Positions 1 through 14,400 of a DNA stretch of 64,000 nt are shown here, piece by piece (within the stretch, counting starts at the first letter, position 1; the number at the start of each line of letters is the position of its first letter). Location: assembly GCA_026874595.1 (NCBI GenBank), contig CM049307.1:25585079-25649078 (forward strand), written 5' to 3'. The translations under genes and the position numbers were made by a program. A model generated the notes under the pieces. It ran no database searches and had not been told where the DNA came from. It saw nothing but the letters and a program-made list of their open reading frames with translations. This DNA is from Sipunculus nudus. Taxonomy: Eukaryota > Annelida > Sipuncula > Golfingiida > Sipunculidae.

Positions 1-2933
1 TTGACATCATGTTCACCTAGAGCAGGTCTTTTATATAAGGAATCAAATAATAAATATGCATAATTGTGCTGTAAATGAAATCTCATTACAAAATGTGGTA
101 GGTAATAACATATAACATGGTTATAGCTAAATAAAGCTGTTCCCTTGTGTATATTATAAACATTTGTTTAAATGTCTGAATGTCTGGACATCTGTCCAGC
201 ACCATATATATGCCTATACTAAGTCCTAACTGCCTGACCAACCTCTGATTCAATCATAAGCCACAGTGGTCACTCATGCACCTGCCAGTGATTACAATGA
301 AGCACAACTATAAGAAATCAATAATGCTAATCCTGCCTGGGCTTTTACTTTAATTATATCTGAGCATATAACATATGGTAGTTTACCTGCTCTTACTGCA
401 TGAACCTGTTGAAAGTATATAATGACTTAGGGCTTTATAACCATTGTTTTTGAACCTTCTGAAAGCATTTAATCACATGAAGTCTTATATCATCAACCCA
501 CTCTAAGACTTCCTTAGAGCATTTGATGGATCGAAGCCATGTAATTCCCCTGCTGAGTTAATGTGGTATTATTTGCTAAGGATGGATGTAGTTCTCATTC
601 AAAAGTCGAACAGGTAAGCACTGGCACTGAACTGTGATATTCAGGAAAATGGTTGACAGTAGGTGAGCTGACTATCTAGTGCAATAGTTGTGCCTTGCAC
701 ATGGAAAGCAAACACAGTATATTTGCCAAATCATCACCATACTGAACCTGAAAATAAACTACCTTAATCAGGCAAACTAACACACTGTCAGCAGGTGAAC
801 ATGGAGAAAAATTTGATCAAATATAAAGTGTTTGTTTAAGACCGGATGCAATAAGTGGTGTAGCCGTTATTGGTACAAAGTCTGTGTTTATGTACTGGGT
901 GACCACCACAGTACATCTACTTCATCTGAGAAACTGCGCAGCCATGATGATAATCAACACACCTGTTACCTTCAGACACATGTACAGGTAAAACATATTT
1001 TGGAATAAGCAACAGGTGTGTGTTGTACAACTCACCAGAAAGGTATGTGGTATATTATCTACAGTTAGTATATTTTTGCCATAGAGATTAAGACTGATTG
1101 GTTGTGTTTATGCCTATTATAAAGAACTAATAAAAATATCCATATCAACAGGCAGTGAAAAAATATTTGATTTTTATGACTGTAAATTTTCTTTATAGAA
1201 ATACCTGTAAAAGACTGGCATGAGATCAAAGGTAATTCATATGTAGCCAATTAATCTATGTTCAGATAAATTCTGTTTGTTTTATGCCTAGAAAACATAA
1301 AGAATCCACATAAGTATGGTTATATAAGATCATGATTCAGCAGTGGATTCCCTTCTCACCAAAACAGTACTTTCATAGCAATTTACACTGCATGACACCA
1401 TGATGACATGAAGAAATTGTTTACCTATGAAACAGGCATCAGTGTTGGAAATCAACAATAAATGCTGTGAATACCTGGTATTATGATGTTTGCAACATTA
1501 TTGTTGGTTAGGTAATTATTTTACACATTTTGAATGTAATTAAAATAATGCAAATAAGGGCTTGTCAAACCTTTACAAAGGGAAAGTACTCTTGGAATGC
1601 ACTAAAATTGACAAACTAGTCCTTAACAATTAATCCATTTCAAACAGGCAAAGACACATCTTGGATTAAAGGGACCTACTCACATACTAGGAATGTTAAA
1701 TATTGACAAAATAGTGTTTTCCCTTTGAAATATTACTGTGTCTGCTAATGTTTCATTCTAAAACAGCTTACTCCTGTGCACGTGTGCTGAAAAAGCTTGC
1801 ACCAGGCACCATAAGTGCCATAAACATAAACAAATTGTCCATGCTTCTTGTAGCCATATCACGCATCTTCCCATGCCTTCTTGTAACCATATACGATGAA
1901 TGTTGCAACCAGTGTTTCTTCTTTCATGTTACTTCTTGTTTGGTAGTTGTCATGCATGTACAAGATAGGACCTCTGGTCATGCAGTCTAAATATATGGTA
2001 AGCAGACAAAGGTGGACTGTGTTTGCTGACACACAGAACCATAACAGCTAAAAAAACATGTGAATTAGATATAGTAAGCCTGTGTACCAGGATGGTTTTG
2101 CAAAGGAAACTTTGGTAGTCAGCCAAAATGAACTAATGGCATGAAATAATGCACATATTCTTCCACATGTTTATGTACCCTTAATCAAGAATAAAACTTT
2201 TTATATATGAATTATAAGATAAATGCTGATTCAACTTGTAAGTGTATATAGCTGTGGATAAATATGTATGAATGGACAGACATTTAAGGTTTCTAAGGAA
2301 GCATTTATACCGCTGAAGTATCCTTATAGTAACAATGGTTGATAGATAAATTAGGAAATAGCAACTTGGTTTCAATTTCAAATCCTTGACACATATATAT
2401 CAAACACTTATCCTACAATTATATTTCTGATTTTAAATGACCAATTTAAGGGTTTTCAACATATATTTATTAACATATTGAATTTATAATTTTTTATTAT
2501 CAGTTTTAGTAATGTATTGATGTAAGGAAGTATTTACAGTAGATCATTACTCCAAAATGTATTCTTATAACTTGTTCACTGATCAAATGACCAGCTGATG
2601 CACTCACTTGTCAATATTTAGTGTAATATAAATCTTTTAGTTTAATACATCTTTTTGTAATGAACTGATTCATAGACACGTTGAAGTGATCAGTTGTGGT
2701 AGGAATCGCTTGTAAAATCATGTTTGACAAATGAAAGTAGAAAAACAACACCTGATCAATTGATAATTAATTATTTTATGTACCTTCTATATTACCATGA
2801 TATTTGCGGTATAGAATTTTACATAATATTTACAGATTCGATTCAGTCTGACTTAAACATCATGGTGAAAGGTTAAGGCAACTCCCAGGTTGCTGACACT
2901 TGTTTGAATAATGTTAAATGAACAAATAATGGT

Positions 2934-2949
2934 GGGGGGGGGGGGGGGG
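2934..2949 (+). repeat. Poly-G run (16 G)
   Basis: Uninterrupted run of 16 G bases in otherwise AT-rich sequence. One of three G/C homopolymers within 2.7 kb. Its length is likely unstable and difficult to sequence accurately. Confidence 0.95.
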
Positions 2950-3289
2950 TTGTTTGTTGCACAAAGTTCAGTTTTAGTGCTATTGCTAACATTACATACT
3001 AATCCCTTCTTTATCTCTGACAGGTTAGAATATTTTTATCCTGGATAATATAACTATCTTGCACGTGCATACATAATCATTTGTGATTGATTATTCAGAA
3101 CTGCAAATGATTAAACTGATAATCAAAGAAAACAACCAATCATCAATATAATCGATTATTTGGAACACCATCAGTGAGCAGTGTATTTGTATGGTTTCCT
3201 TTCCAACAGTTTCAAGAAACTAACATTGAATAGTATAAGACAGCAGGTTTTCAGGCTGAGTTGATACATATACACTGACACACAAGATA

Positions 3290-3540
3290 GGGTTTAGGGG
3301 ATCCATATTGAGGTCAGCTGAGGACATTTCCCCTCAGCAGAATCAGGCCAGGTCTCTGGAAGGCTTCACTGCATCAGCCCCAGAGGTGCTGTAGATAAGG
3401 GCTGTGGCTGCTGGGTGTGTCCCACAGGCTGACTGGCTGGCTCAGCAACAGGGGCCCTGGGTTAACCAGCTATAATTTCCCTGGCAAAATCTGCTGGCTT
3501 GTGCAGTTTCTAAGCTCAAGCTCTCAACTATCAGCTGCAC
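3290..3540. other. GC-richer patch of unknown nature
   Basis: About 250 bases clearly richer in G and C than the surroundings, with short repeated words such as 'ctggctggctcag' and 'aggtcagctgagg'. No open frame or splice pattern supports a coding exon. It could be a regulatory element, a non-coding exon or a repeat fragment; the sequence does not decide. Confidence 0.25.
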
Positions 3541-5082
3541 TCTTAGAAGGTTTCCTCATCAGGCTGATGGTTTTTTGGTCTTTTATTATCTAACAAGTCT
3601 ATGTAAATTACATACATTTTTAAGGGTTGCTGATTATACTTTTCTTACACTGGAATCAATTAGCTGTGCACATGGAATTTAGATCATATTATATTTAGAA
3701 TTTAATTAAGTAATGAGATAGTCTCAAAGAACCGTAAATTAAAACCTTACCAGACAAGCTCACACAAGCTAAATACCTCTTTGTTTTATGATCATAACCT
3801 ATGAAATTTTGGATGGAACAAAATTTTAATTCTATGTCCTATAGTCACTTGTTTCTAAATGTATAAACTGGTTCTCCCACTGAATTCCTTTGACATGACA
3901 ATTTATGGTATGGTTACATATATTTTAATATCTGTGATATTATTCAGTAAAACTTTAGTTATGCATGTCAGTTTCTCTTTGATCAATTAGCCTTGATCGA
4001 ATAACAGCTTCCTGACCATGGTGGCCACATCAAATGAAAGACCAACTGTACAGTTTATTAGTGATTACCATATAAAAGGAGATCACATCATTCCATTGGT
4101 ATATAAACATAAGTAAATTCTCATGATTTACACAAAGATGCTGAAGTATTTCATATCTTGTCTTTAGCATGCCTACTACTATGTTTTTGGATAAAGCCTG
4201 TGACTAGATGTCTTTTTATGAGACAATCTGACACCCCCTGGAACTATATGGGAATATCCGGTTGCTAAGCAACAAGATCAAAGGGTCACCAGAGGTCAGT
4301 CTAGAGGAAATGCAAGACAACAGCTAGAATAGTTCTACTTCAATCACAATCTTTCTTAGCACTCATAGAGTAAACCAAGTCTGACATTACCGCTGCAATA
4401 TGCAGTAGAAATTACAGTGCTGGACAAGCCATGAAATTGACAAGCCTGTAATTGATCACTGGCTTGGCATGCCTGGAATGTGATAGGTTTCAAAGCAGGC
4501 AGCATGCAGGCTGGTGGCCCTGCTAGGCCTGCAGAGTGGATCTGATAGACTATCTGTTGGTAAATGTGACAAGAAAAGCAGGCATGGTGGTCAGTAGTCC
4601 AGTTTGAGTGCAAGCAGATGACCAGTGTGTTATGGTTTGATGTAGCTGACTGCTGATAGCTTCATCTACTTGGGTATGTATATCCCAGCTCTTGAACAAC
4701 TACTTCATTATCTTTCATCCACTGCCCTATCATCTCCGGTTGCTGTTTACACACATCCAGATGGGCTTAACTTATACCCCACACATCTGTATGTAAACTT
4801 CAGTATCAACAGTTTCAATCCTCTGTATGAGCCAGTTAATTATGTGTGACATTATTAGCAGATATACCAAATTCTGTGATGCATCCTTTGAAAAATGCAT
4901 GTGACGTGAATGTAAACATGTTGAGATGTTGAGTATTAAGTAGAAGAAAATCACATTCCTGTGTGATAAACTTATGTTACTAGAAAAATACCACACACTC
5001 TATATCTGTCAGCCATAATTCAACATGCCACATCTGACATGATTAGTACAGGGATAAACAGGGTGGGGGATTGTATCAGGTT

Positions 5083-5111
5083 GGGGGGGGGGGGGGGGTA
5101 GGGGGGGGGGG
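5083..5111 (+). repeat. Double poly-G run (16 G, TA, 11 G)
   Basis: Two G runs separated by TA. The run lies about 500 bases from a 22-base poly-C run, so the two could pair as an inverted repeat. Intramolecular G-quadruplex formation is possible. Confidence 0.95.
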
Positions 5112-5283
5112 CTATGAAGGAGGGGATGTTTTTGACTGAAGATGGTGGAAGGGATGGGTATAATAATCTTGGGACAGTGAGATCATATCTGTACCCCACA
5201 CTTAATATTATGATAATAATATCACTGCTGTCTGCAAGCTTACCAAGCCAGGGTAGGGCCTTCACTGAAATTCTACTGTTTAT

Positions 5284-5420
5284 CATAATGACATACCATA
5301 CACCATCATACACCATAGTCATAATGACATACCATTACACGGTCATATACAGTTATAATGACATCCCATATTTACCATCATATAGCCATAATGACACACG
5401 TACATACACTGTCATGTAGT
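5284..5420 (+). repeat. Four-unit minisatellite, period 33-36 bp
   Basis: The word 'ataatgacat/ac' recurs at about 5285, 5321, 5355 and 5388, giving unit lengths of about 36, 35 and 33. Units share a 'cataatgacatacca...catcatata' pattern with substitutions. Confidence 0.75.
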
Positions 5421-5606
5421 CACCTGCATATATGCACTCAAATGACAGCAGAAACTCAGGCACACACTCTTTATGTTTCCAAGTTCTTATCCTGTTGCAA
5501 CAATTAATACAGGTAGCCATAGTCCTGGCTTTGTTATTCTTCATTTATAATAAGAATTCTTTTATCTGGACAAAAGCATGAACATGATAAAGTATTGGTG
5601 GACCAG

Positions 5607-5628
5607 CCCCCCCCCCCCCCCCCCCCCC
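5607..5628 (+). repeat. Poly-C run (22 C)
   Basis: Uninterrupted run of 22 C bases; complementary to the poly-G runs at 5083-5111. Confidence 0.95.
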
Positions 5629-8600
5629 AACAATCATGCACACATATGACTCGTATAGATGTTATACCATGTAGCATTTTATTAATGGACATTTTGAAGT
5701 AGAACATGAACAACAGAAATAAAATCAGGGATACCTTCTTTTTATATATTCTGGATGTGACCCTGCAAATTGTTGGGGAAAATTCAGACACATAAATGCA
5801 TGCACTTAAAACCAAGCTCCACTAAAATCAGGTTGCAAATAATACAGGGTACATCAGCACGAAACAAGGAAATATTTCTTATTAATGTGAAAGTAGTACA
5901 GAAATAACCTTATGACCCTAACACCAACCTGACTGGTGACCATGTTAGTACACCAGCTGTCAGGGTGGTGATAGTTAGTGATCATTCAGTTGTGTCCATG
6001 TTTATATGTAGCTGTGGTCAGCAGAAGAAGACATCCCGTCTCATCTGTTAAATGTCTGACCCCTGGTCAAGCTCCTTGTTCTCATTCATTATGTGTCTGA
6101 CTGGTGGTCAGTCTCCTCATTTATCTGGTATCAGTGGCAGATGGATCAGGAAGAGTGCCAGTTGCCAGATTGGTAATCCTTTCACAGTTAAAAGGACCTA
6201 TTCTGAGAGCTGACATCTTCTGACTTTAGATATTCCTTTGAACCTTTTATAAAAACAGGCCAGAAAACACAGATTCCACCGCACACAGGTGGTTTATCAT
6301 GTTTATGTCCATGCGTTTATTAAAATGTTGGGGCACAGTCAAAATAATCCAAACATATTCAACAAGTAAAATAGTCATATGAACCAGAGGTTTGCAAAGG
6401 GCATTTTGCAACTACTAACAATTAAACTTCTCGATGTATGCACCGACCACTTTATGTAAAATGGTTTTTCCTTTTGACAGCATTGCTGTGTTGTTGATAA
6501 ACAAGCTCTTACATCCATCAGGTAGGTGTTATAAGACCTTTCCCTAACAAGAATCACCTGGAGTACATTCATTTGTTTGAAGATTAAGCCAGGAATCACT
6601 TATATAGATAAGGTTCTGTAGGTGATTGAATAGCTAGCTTTAACTATTTATAGAACTTTCAACAATATATTGATCCACACAAGACTGCTACAATTACTGA
6701 TGATACTGACAACATTTGCCATGATTATCAATGGCTCTGGTATGAATGGAATCAGTATTTTACCAATCCTAGTTTGGTGAATCAAAGTCACTAGTAAGTA
6801 TCCACCAGGGCTATTCCGATGTAAATTTCTTTTGCAAGGGTACCACATGATTACAGGCTTGTGGCTTTACATTAGTAAATCTAACATATCATCAGCCTGT
6901 TTATCATTATAAAACCAGAAAAAAGACAGTATTTTAATTCATAAACACAAGTAATCACACCTTACATGACAGGAGTCATTTCCTTGTAAGGAACATATCT
7001 GAGGCATACATCACACTAGCTGCTCACTCATTATAACTGAACTCTATCTATTAATTAATTGGTGAAAAAGACAAATATTTAATCAGCTCCTCACTCCCAG
7101 ATTGTTACAGTAGCAAATAAATTACATCTTTCATATAACGTCAATTTCAACAAGTTAAATAATTTGTTTATACATGTATTCCACATCAGCAAAATTGAAT
7201 TAAAGTCCAGTCTTTAGAAAATTCTTTATAATTTACACCTAGTTATTATACACATATACATAGTCAGGCCACTCCTACCATGTACCAGTTATATCCCTTA
7301 AGTACATAGCATCACTATGACTAATGTTACACCTACCCTGGGAGAAGGGTAAACAAATTAGTCTAATATACATGAAGCTTTAGTTGAAAGTGGTTTCTGG
7401 ATGGATGCCACATGACCATTTTATAACACGCATATCTACATCATGGACTATGATGTAACAATGCTTACTCACAGAGTACAACAGGAATTTGAATCACTTT
7501 GCCAAAACACTAATACTCACTGCATACTGAGTCTGTATAATAATCTGCAAGATAATCTCCTGTTTCCTATATTTGTCATGCAAGATTATCTCCAGGACAA
7601 TCCACAAATACCCTTACTTCCTTGTATGCTTAGACATTCAAGAAGTTTGATATTAAACTTTTACATCTGTAAAAAGTATGATATGATCAAAGTAATGACT
7701 ACCTCACATCCATGTAATTCATTATTTAAGGTATCAAATGCAGGGTAACTCAACTCCTTACATGACTAAATATTTCATATGAATCTCCAGGGTACTTGCT
7801 GTACCAGGCATCCCCAAAAACTGTTTTGTACCTACATCAAGCATACCTACCTAAATTTGAATAGTTATGACTTCTACCAGATACTGTCACTATATGAGAC
7901 TGTGACTCTTCTCTGTCTCTATGCTTATAAAAGCAATATACTGGTATATATTTTGAGTGCACAGAGTGACTGTGTGTGTAAAATACATCCCTAAACTGAA
8001 TCAACTTATTATGGAGAGCAAAGCAGAATTATAGAGATCCATGTTCATTGATTGCATGGCAGAGATAATATTGCTGCCTGAACCTTATGCCAGCTTATAC
8101 AACACTTCAGATAGCGATATAATCATTTGAATACTCCATATCTAAATTAAGGAATGACTTCAAAATGCATGTACATGGTTTTTCAACCTGGTCATTGCAG
8201 AGGTTTGCAGGTTTCACTGAATAAACACATATACCCAGAATGTTGACTGCTGTAGATAACTACAGGTAAGAAGCCCATGTAATGCCACCTGAGAGGATGT
8301 TATGAACAGCTGACCTTGTGTAGCTAATATAATCAGCCTTGCCCAGGTTAAGTGAGCGCTGGTCAATAAACACTGGCTGCTGGGCAGTACTTGTTCAGGT
8401 ATTGATGGCAGGGTTACCCTACCGACCCCATGTACCAAGCTCAAGAGACTCCCTTTCAGCTCATAATGGGGCATGCAGAGAGTCCATCAATTAACAGTGA
8501 ACAGGTGGACATGGACCCTGGTCAAGTACTGTGATATATCTGAGACTGGACAGAGGTCAAATGACACTGCTTGAGTGCTTGGGTTATACCAGCCTTGTAA

Positions 8601-10196
8601 ATATAGCTTCGTTATAAGTAGTTCAAGCAATCAGTCCCATTTCAAGTTGTAAGTGCATTTGTTGACTGAGCTGGCATACAGGGAAATATGAGTTTAATCT
8701 GACTATGGCAGATCTTCACTCATGTCAGGTTTAGGTCAAACTATTAAAATAAGTGAGGACTGAAATTATGCCCAAATGGTGTCTTCTAGTTTGAGATCTA
8801 TTCTTGCCTTACAGGTTATTTGTAATGTTGGTGGCTGTGTCAAGCTGGAAAACATTCAAGTGTGATATTCAAACTGGGACCCATGCAAATAAGTGACCAA
8901 TTGAGAATAAATAAGTCTGGGAAATGAACAAGCTGAGTTTACTGTCATCAAGCCCTTGACTGACACTGCCAGGAGGGTATATATGTTTTCACTCCTGTTC
9001 AGGTGTGTTTGTTACCAATGTAACCCATTCAATCATGAACAGAATCTCATGACATTTTCACAGCATTTCGGGAATGGGCCAATGAAGAATCAATTAGATT
9101 TTCGTGCAGTCAGGCACATGATGCCGATTCTGGAACATCACCAATGAATATTGACAAATGTACATTCATTGGTGAATGAATCTGGAAATATGTGCCAAGA
9201 AGTGAATTCAAGTACTAATTGGGAAGCATCCCATAAAAGGAACTGCCCACAGAGCAGAGGCTTTCATTCCTCAGAATTGAGATTTCTAGTTTCTTTTAAT
9301 GTTTGCTAAATGCAAATGGAGCCCATAATTTAGTTATTACTGTCAGATGAAATGAACAACAATCAGAGTGAAATGTGCAAGGTCAGGGAAGTGCAGATGA
9401 AATGGACAAGTAGAAGAACATGGTCTGAAATATACAATGATCAAGAAATGTCAATAAAGCAACAAGTGATACATATCACTGGTGGCTTTGGATGTTTTCC
9501 CTGTGGGCTTAGGGTTGTGAATTCCATGTCTGATCTGTTTGAGCTTTGGACTGGGGGTTGGATTAAATGAAGCCTCCAGCTGACCACCAGAGAGGGCCAG
9601 TTAGCCCAGTGCTGGATCAGCTGATTCCACAAGCTGGTAGCATCAGACCAGCTCTGTCAATCAATATTCTGTTGGGGGCTATACACAACCCACACCATAC
9701 CTGACATGAAAGTAGCATTACAGACATGTCAATACTGGGGGGCTGATAACAAGAGCTGGGCTGAAGACCCTTCCAGTCCTTGTTACTGTACCATCAGTGT
9801 CAGGGCGGGCTGTTACAGCCCTGGTCCCCCTGGGATACAGGAAGGATAGAGCGCTGCTGCATGCTGCTTTCTGGGCTATACTACTAGATGTCATTTACAC
9901 TAAAGTTACTAATGGCTCTACTCTGGATCACAGGCTGAACCACAGACTGTACTGTTTGATCATGGATTATACCACTTGATTTATGGAATGCTGTACACAG
10001 TACTGCTTGTTCAATAACAGTACCTGGGACTGTGCTGTAATCCCCTGTACACACTTATCTTTGTGTGTACTTGTCTTGAAGGTAAGCATCAGCTTAGCCC
10101 CTAAACTTGTTACTTTTTAGGTCTGGGAACTGAGGCATAGATCTTCTACAGTAACATCCAAGTTTGATCAAACATGTAGATATCTGTGTATGTAAT

Positions 10197-11413
10197 ATAA
10201 CAATAATAATACAATACAGCATTTCTAAAGTGCCCTATTCTAAAAACAAGCTCTAAGGTGCTGTATAATACATAAAAATGTATCTATTAAAAACATACAA
10301 TGCTACAAGAAGATATACCATCAATTAAAATAAGCTTGTTTAAAAAGATAATTTTGTAAGTTTCTTAAAATCAATAAATGTGAGTTCATCTCTTAAGTGA
10401 CTAGGAAGTCGGTTCCATAATACAGATGCTGCAGTTCTACAGGATTTGTTTCCATATGTAATCTTTCTTAGACTCTTCTCTTTAACTGTACACAAGAGGC
10501 TAATATAGAAGCTCATGCTGGTTGGTATCCCTTGACCAGTTGACTGATATATGCTGGTGCATGTGCATGCAGTGACTAAAAAGTATATAATAAAACCTTA
10601 TATTGCAACCTATATTCCATGGGTAGCCAATGAAGACCAATATGGACAGGTGTTTTGTGATCTCGATTTTTGTGACAAGTCTGGCTGCTGAATTTTGCAT
10701 ATGCTGTAGCCTGTCAGTTAAATATTTTGGTATTCCATATAACAGAATCTTTGCATACTTAAGTCTAGAAATTACCATAGATTGAACAAAAGTTCTGCAA
10801 GCATCAGTTGTTATAGTTTGTCTTATCTTTCCAATTTTGCTGATCATATGTTAGCAGGACCTTGTTACTGCATTAAACCTGTTTCTCCATGGATAAGGAA
10901 GTATTTTTAAGTATACCCAAATTTTTTAACATTACATGGAGCAAATATGACATTTTCAATAGGTAAGCTGATAAATTCAAACTTTTCCTGATTTAATAAG
11001 CATCAGCATATTGGAACTCATCAAACTTTTTACTTCTGAAACACAAGCAACAAGTTTGGATCCTATTGAACCCCAGTAGACCTTTGGTTTGATGACTATA
11101 TATGCCTGGGGGTCAATATGGTGGTGCATAACATGCTTTTGGATTATATATCCGAATGGTTTTGTGTACGTGCAGTATAACTTTGGCCCAAGCACCGTCC
11201 CCTGAAGCATGCAAGGTTGTGCCACCCATTGCACTCTGTTTACTAAATATAATTGTAACCACTTTAAGGCACAGCAATTTATGCCAAATGAATACTGAAG
11301 ATGCTGAAGTAAGATACTGTGATCTAAAGCATCAAATGTTGCTGATAGGTCCAGTAATATCAGTACAGCCATGGAACCCCCATCTTATGCTTCAATGTAA
11401 TTATATATTATAA
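10197..11413 (-). mobile_element. Decayed non-LTR (LINE) retrotransposon, 5' truncated
   Basis: Reading the minus strand, fragments of a LINE reverse transcriptase run from about 11,372 to 10,500, followed by a short 3' region. That region ends near 10,200 in an 'attattattgttat' type tail after a 'gcactttagaaatgctgtat' segment, as in CR1/L2-like elements. No matching 5' part is visible beyond about 11,413, so the copy is 5' truncated, which is normal for LINEs. The exact clade (CR1, L2 or jockey-like) is an inference from motif style only. Confidence 0.7.
10500..11372 (-). pseudogene. Reverse transcriptase remnant of a CR1/jockey-like LINE
   Basis: The upstream piece (11,372-10,977) has the RT motif 'LLDLSATFDALDHSILL', then 'FGINCCALKWLQLYL' and 'QGTVLGPKLYC', all matching LINE RT palm motifs. 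The downstream piece (10,847-10,500) has 'RTFVQSMVISRLKYAKILLYG' in part and 'LQHMQNSAARLV', the RT thumb region. Between them about 130 bases still resemble the family but contain stops. The expected YADD catalytic box is lost (the position reads 'HHHIDPQAY'), so the copy is dead. Confidence 0.75.
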
Positions 11414-14400
11414 CTGACGGTGGTGGCACTCAACCATTATCAGGCAACTCCTCTGTGATGGTTGGCTCGAAAATGCTCATTTTTGGTCTTAAAATAATGG
11501 GAATGACATAATCAGATTATATGTCATTACTACATGGTAAGGGGATATTCTATCCTTAATATTCATGTTGTATATAAAATGAAGTTCAGGTGTTAAAGTA
11601 CACACACAAATACACAAAACACACATGCACTTATGAACTTCAGTCAGAAGTACTCCAGTAGTTTATGGAGAAACTTGGAAGTCAAAAGGACTTGCAGACT
11701 GCACGCCTCTGCTAACATTCCGGATAACCAGATATGGAATATTACCAGGACTCCCATAAAGCAATGGTGTGTGGTAAGTAAACTCAGGAAATATAAGACA
11801 AAACTATGTGTGATGGTTCACAAACTCACTGGCTGCATCACAAGTCAGCTCTGCCTGCAAGCTCAAAGGTGGCTTGAATAAGGTCACAACTGTGTTAACT
11901 GCAAGTGGTGGAAACATTCACCTTGTTCAGAAATTTGCACTTAATTTTACCCTAACTCTGGTGAATGACAACTGTCTCTAGTTTTAGCCATATCTTTCAA
12001 TGGCAATCATATGTTATGTATATAGACTATTAGAGTAATCCAAATAACCGACAAACCTGTAACATTATTGTTAACAATAAATCTCCATTTACTTTCATCA
12101 AAATTCATATTCATTAGTAAAGCTGCTAACAGATAAACCAACCAGAGATCAATAAAAACATAGTAACTTCTACTTATACTGAAGTTGTTTTAAAGTGCAA
12201 ATGTAAAAAGTCAAATAATTTCTCCCATTTTAAACTGATCTTCCATTTAAAGCGCACCTAGACTTTATTGATGTTTCTTTCTTCAACTGCACGTGGTTTA
12301 AAAAAGGAGAAATTCAGTAAGTTGGACAACCTGAGGTTAATGCAGCTTTTAATGTTAACTATTCTCACCTAACCTAAACTAAAACTCATGCACCCCTCAG
12401 TCTGCTCAGCCCCTATTAAAAATATTTACCCTTGGTCATCGTAAAAGAGCTGCATTTTTGTAGATAACCTTCATTTTCTGCAAAAGAACGATGAATCACT
12501 TTATTGCCCAGTCAGCTGGTACAGATAATAACCAAGCACTCCATGTGCTCTATCCAATATGGACAAAAATTGTACCCCCAGTGATTGATTCATTTCCTTT
12601 TTTTGCCAATACATTCATACCAGTGCAGTGATAAGTTTTTATTGTTATAACTGAAATGATCATAATGAACCCCCTGTTAACCTGCTTCGTAAGCTTTGAA
12701 CAGTACAGATTAACAGGGTACCATTAAATGAAACCATTAACCCATTAATTAAGCCCTTCTATTAATAATTGCTCAATTTTTTAATTAATCAGAGAAAAGT
12801 AAATAAAGTTGGTTTGAGTATCGTTCAAACGCATGATATCTTTATTATTAGCATTAAAGAAAAAAAATATCACTTAGAAAAAGATTTTTTTTTCTTGCCT
12901 GGAATGTAAATGCAGTTACTTAATATTCTTATTTAATGGGAAGATTTTTTTTCAGGATAAGTCATTTTAATTGTTTAATTATTGTCCATGGTCTGGTATC
13001 AAAATAATTACAATTAATATTAATAAACTGATCTACGTCTGGTGTAACTAGTAGGCAAAATACATCTTAACTTGTAATATTAACTCCCGGCCAAAAAAAG
13101 GTAGACAAACAGAACAATATATGTCTTAATGGCATACTGATATATTAACTGCAGTATGGGTACAATATGTGGAACTTACATAAAAAAAAGAGATTCCTTG
13201 AATAACAACTCCAGACAAATCAATTCAGAACTCATAACATTAAGCAATACCAAAAAACAAGGAGACTCAAGATATAGCTGACTGAGGAACTCTCCAGGGC
13301 TGTATCATAGATCAAGGCTGCCAGCCTTCATCAGCCTGAGAAATATCACGTAACATCCAAAGTTTATAATGCGTCTCAGCAGATGTGGCCCTCCGGGTAC
13401 AATAGAAAAGTAACTCAGGATCTGGCATGTCTGTATTGAAACTTAGAAAAGACATATCACTTAATGCGGGGAAACACAAGTGGGGACTCATTGTATTTAT
13501 AACCTAGCATTATTCTGGTAATCATATTATACCTGTTTACATAGGTGGTTAAATTGCACTGGCCTATCACTTTTTGCTTATTTGATTAACGCTGGCAAGA
13601 TTATAAACTGTTGTTTTGTTACAAAATTTATTTTTCAAAGCTTTGCTTTTATAAATTGGTTTAAAAAATACCTGTAGCAATTTTTTTGGCTGCTGGGTAG
13701 ACAGATTATATTCTACTGCACAGGTACATTGCATAAGATTTAAATGGTTAATTATGACAGAATTTAAAGCTACTTCTTTTCCCTGTAGTGATTATATACT
13801 TTGGAACATGATAGAACTTTTTATTTTAAAATTTTATAGGAACTAAGTTAACCAGTTTCTTTGCATGGTGCAAGGAGTACATTATACCATCAGGTGTCAT
13901 ATAGTTTTTAGTCCCACTCTTTCTTTCTGACATTTAATTAACTGAAATCCTAAGGGAGCAATAACCTTACACTGATAATTGACAAAATATAAGACCAAAC
14001 TAATGTTAACTTTCAATATATAAATATTTATTTCAACTACCAATAACTAGCAGGTATGCTTATTGTCCTAATACTTGCTTTGATAATATGTACAAGGTAG
14101 ACTTAAATCAAATCTGTATTCAGGTTATCAAGTATTCAGGGCTTTCAATAGGAAGAAAAATTGGAGTCTGGGATACTCAGGCCAAAATTTGGGGAATCAC
14201 ATGGGATATTTGAGCATCCCAATCAGTCTAAATTTGACGGGCTAGGTACAATTTAATCAATGTTTTGTATGTCATCGATGTAACATTATATGATTATGTA
14301 TATTGTGTCATTAAATGATTATCTGGTAACAGTGAAATGTCAGGGTCAGTGCAGTATTTACACAACTGTTTTAGTTTGTCAGGAACTACCTCCAGAGCCT

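Larger units (their letters stand above)
1..10190. other. Gene-free AT-rich stretch
   Basis: I find no exon series, RNA gene or recognisable protein here on either strand. Open frames are all short (about 115 residues or less) and look random. The contents that stand out are three G/C homopolymers, a four-unit minisatellite and one GC-richer patch, each listed separately. Non-coding exons or enhancers could be present and would not be visible by reading. Confidence 0.6.

Noticed and set aside
5534-5815. 93-residue minus-strand frame containing a Gly run
   Set aside because: The Gly run is only translation of the poly-C tract.
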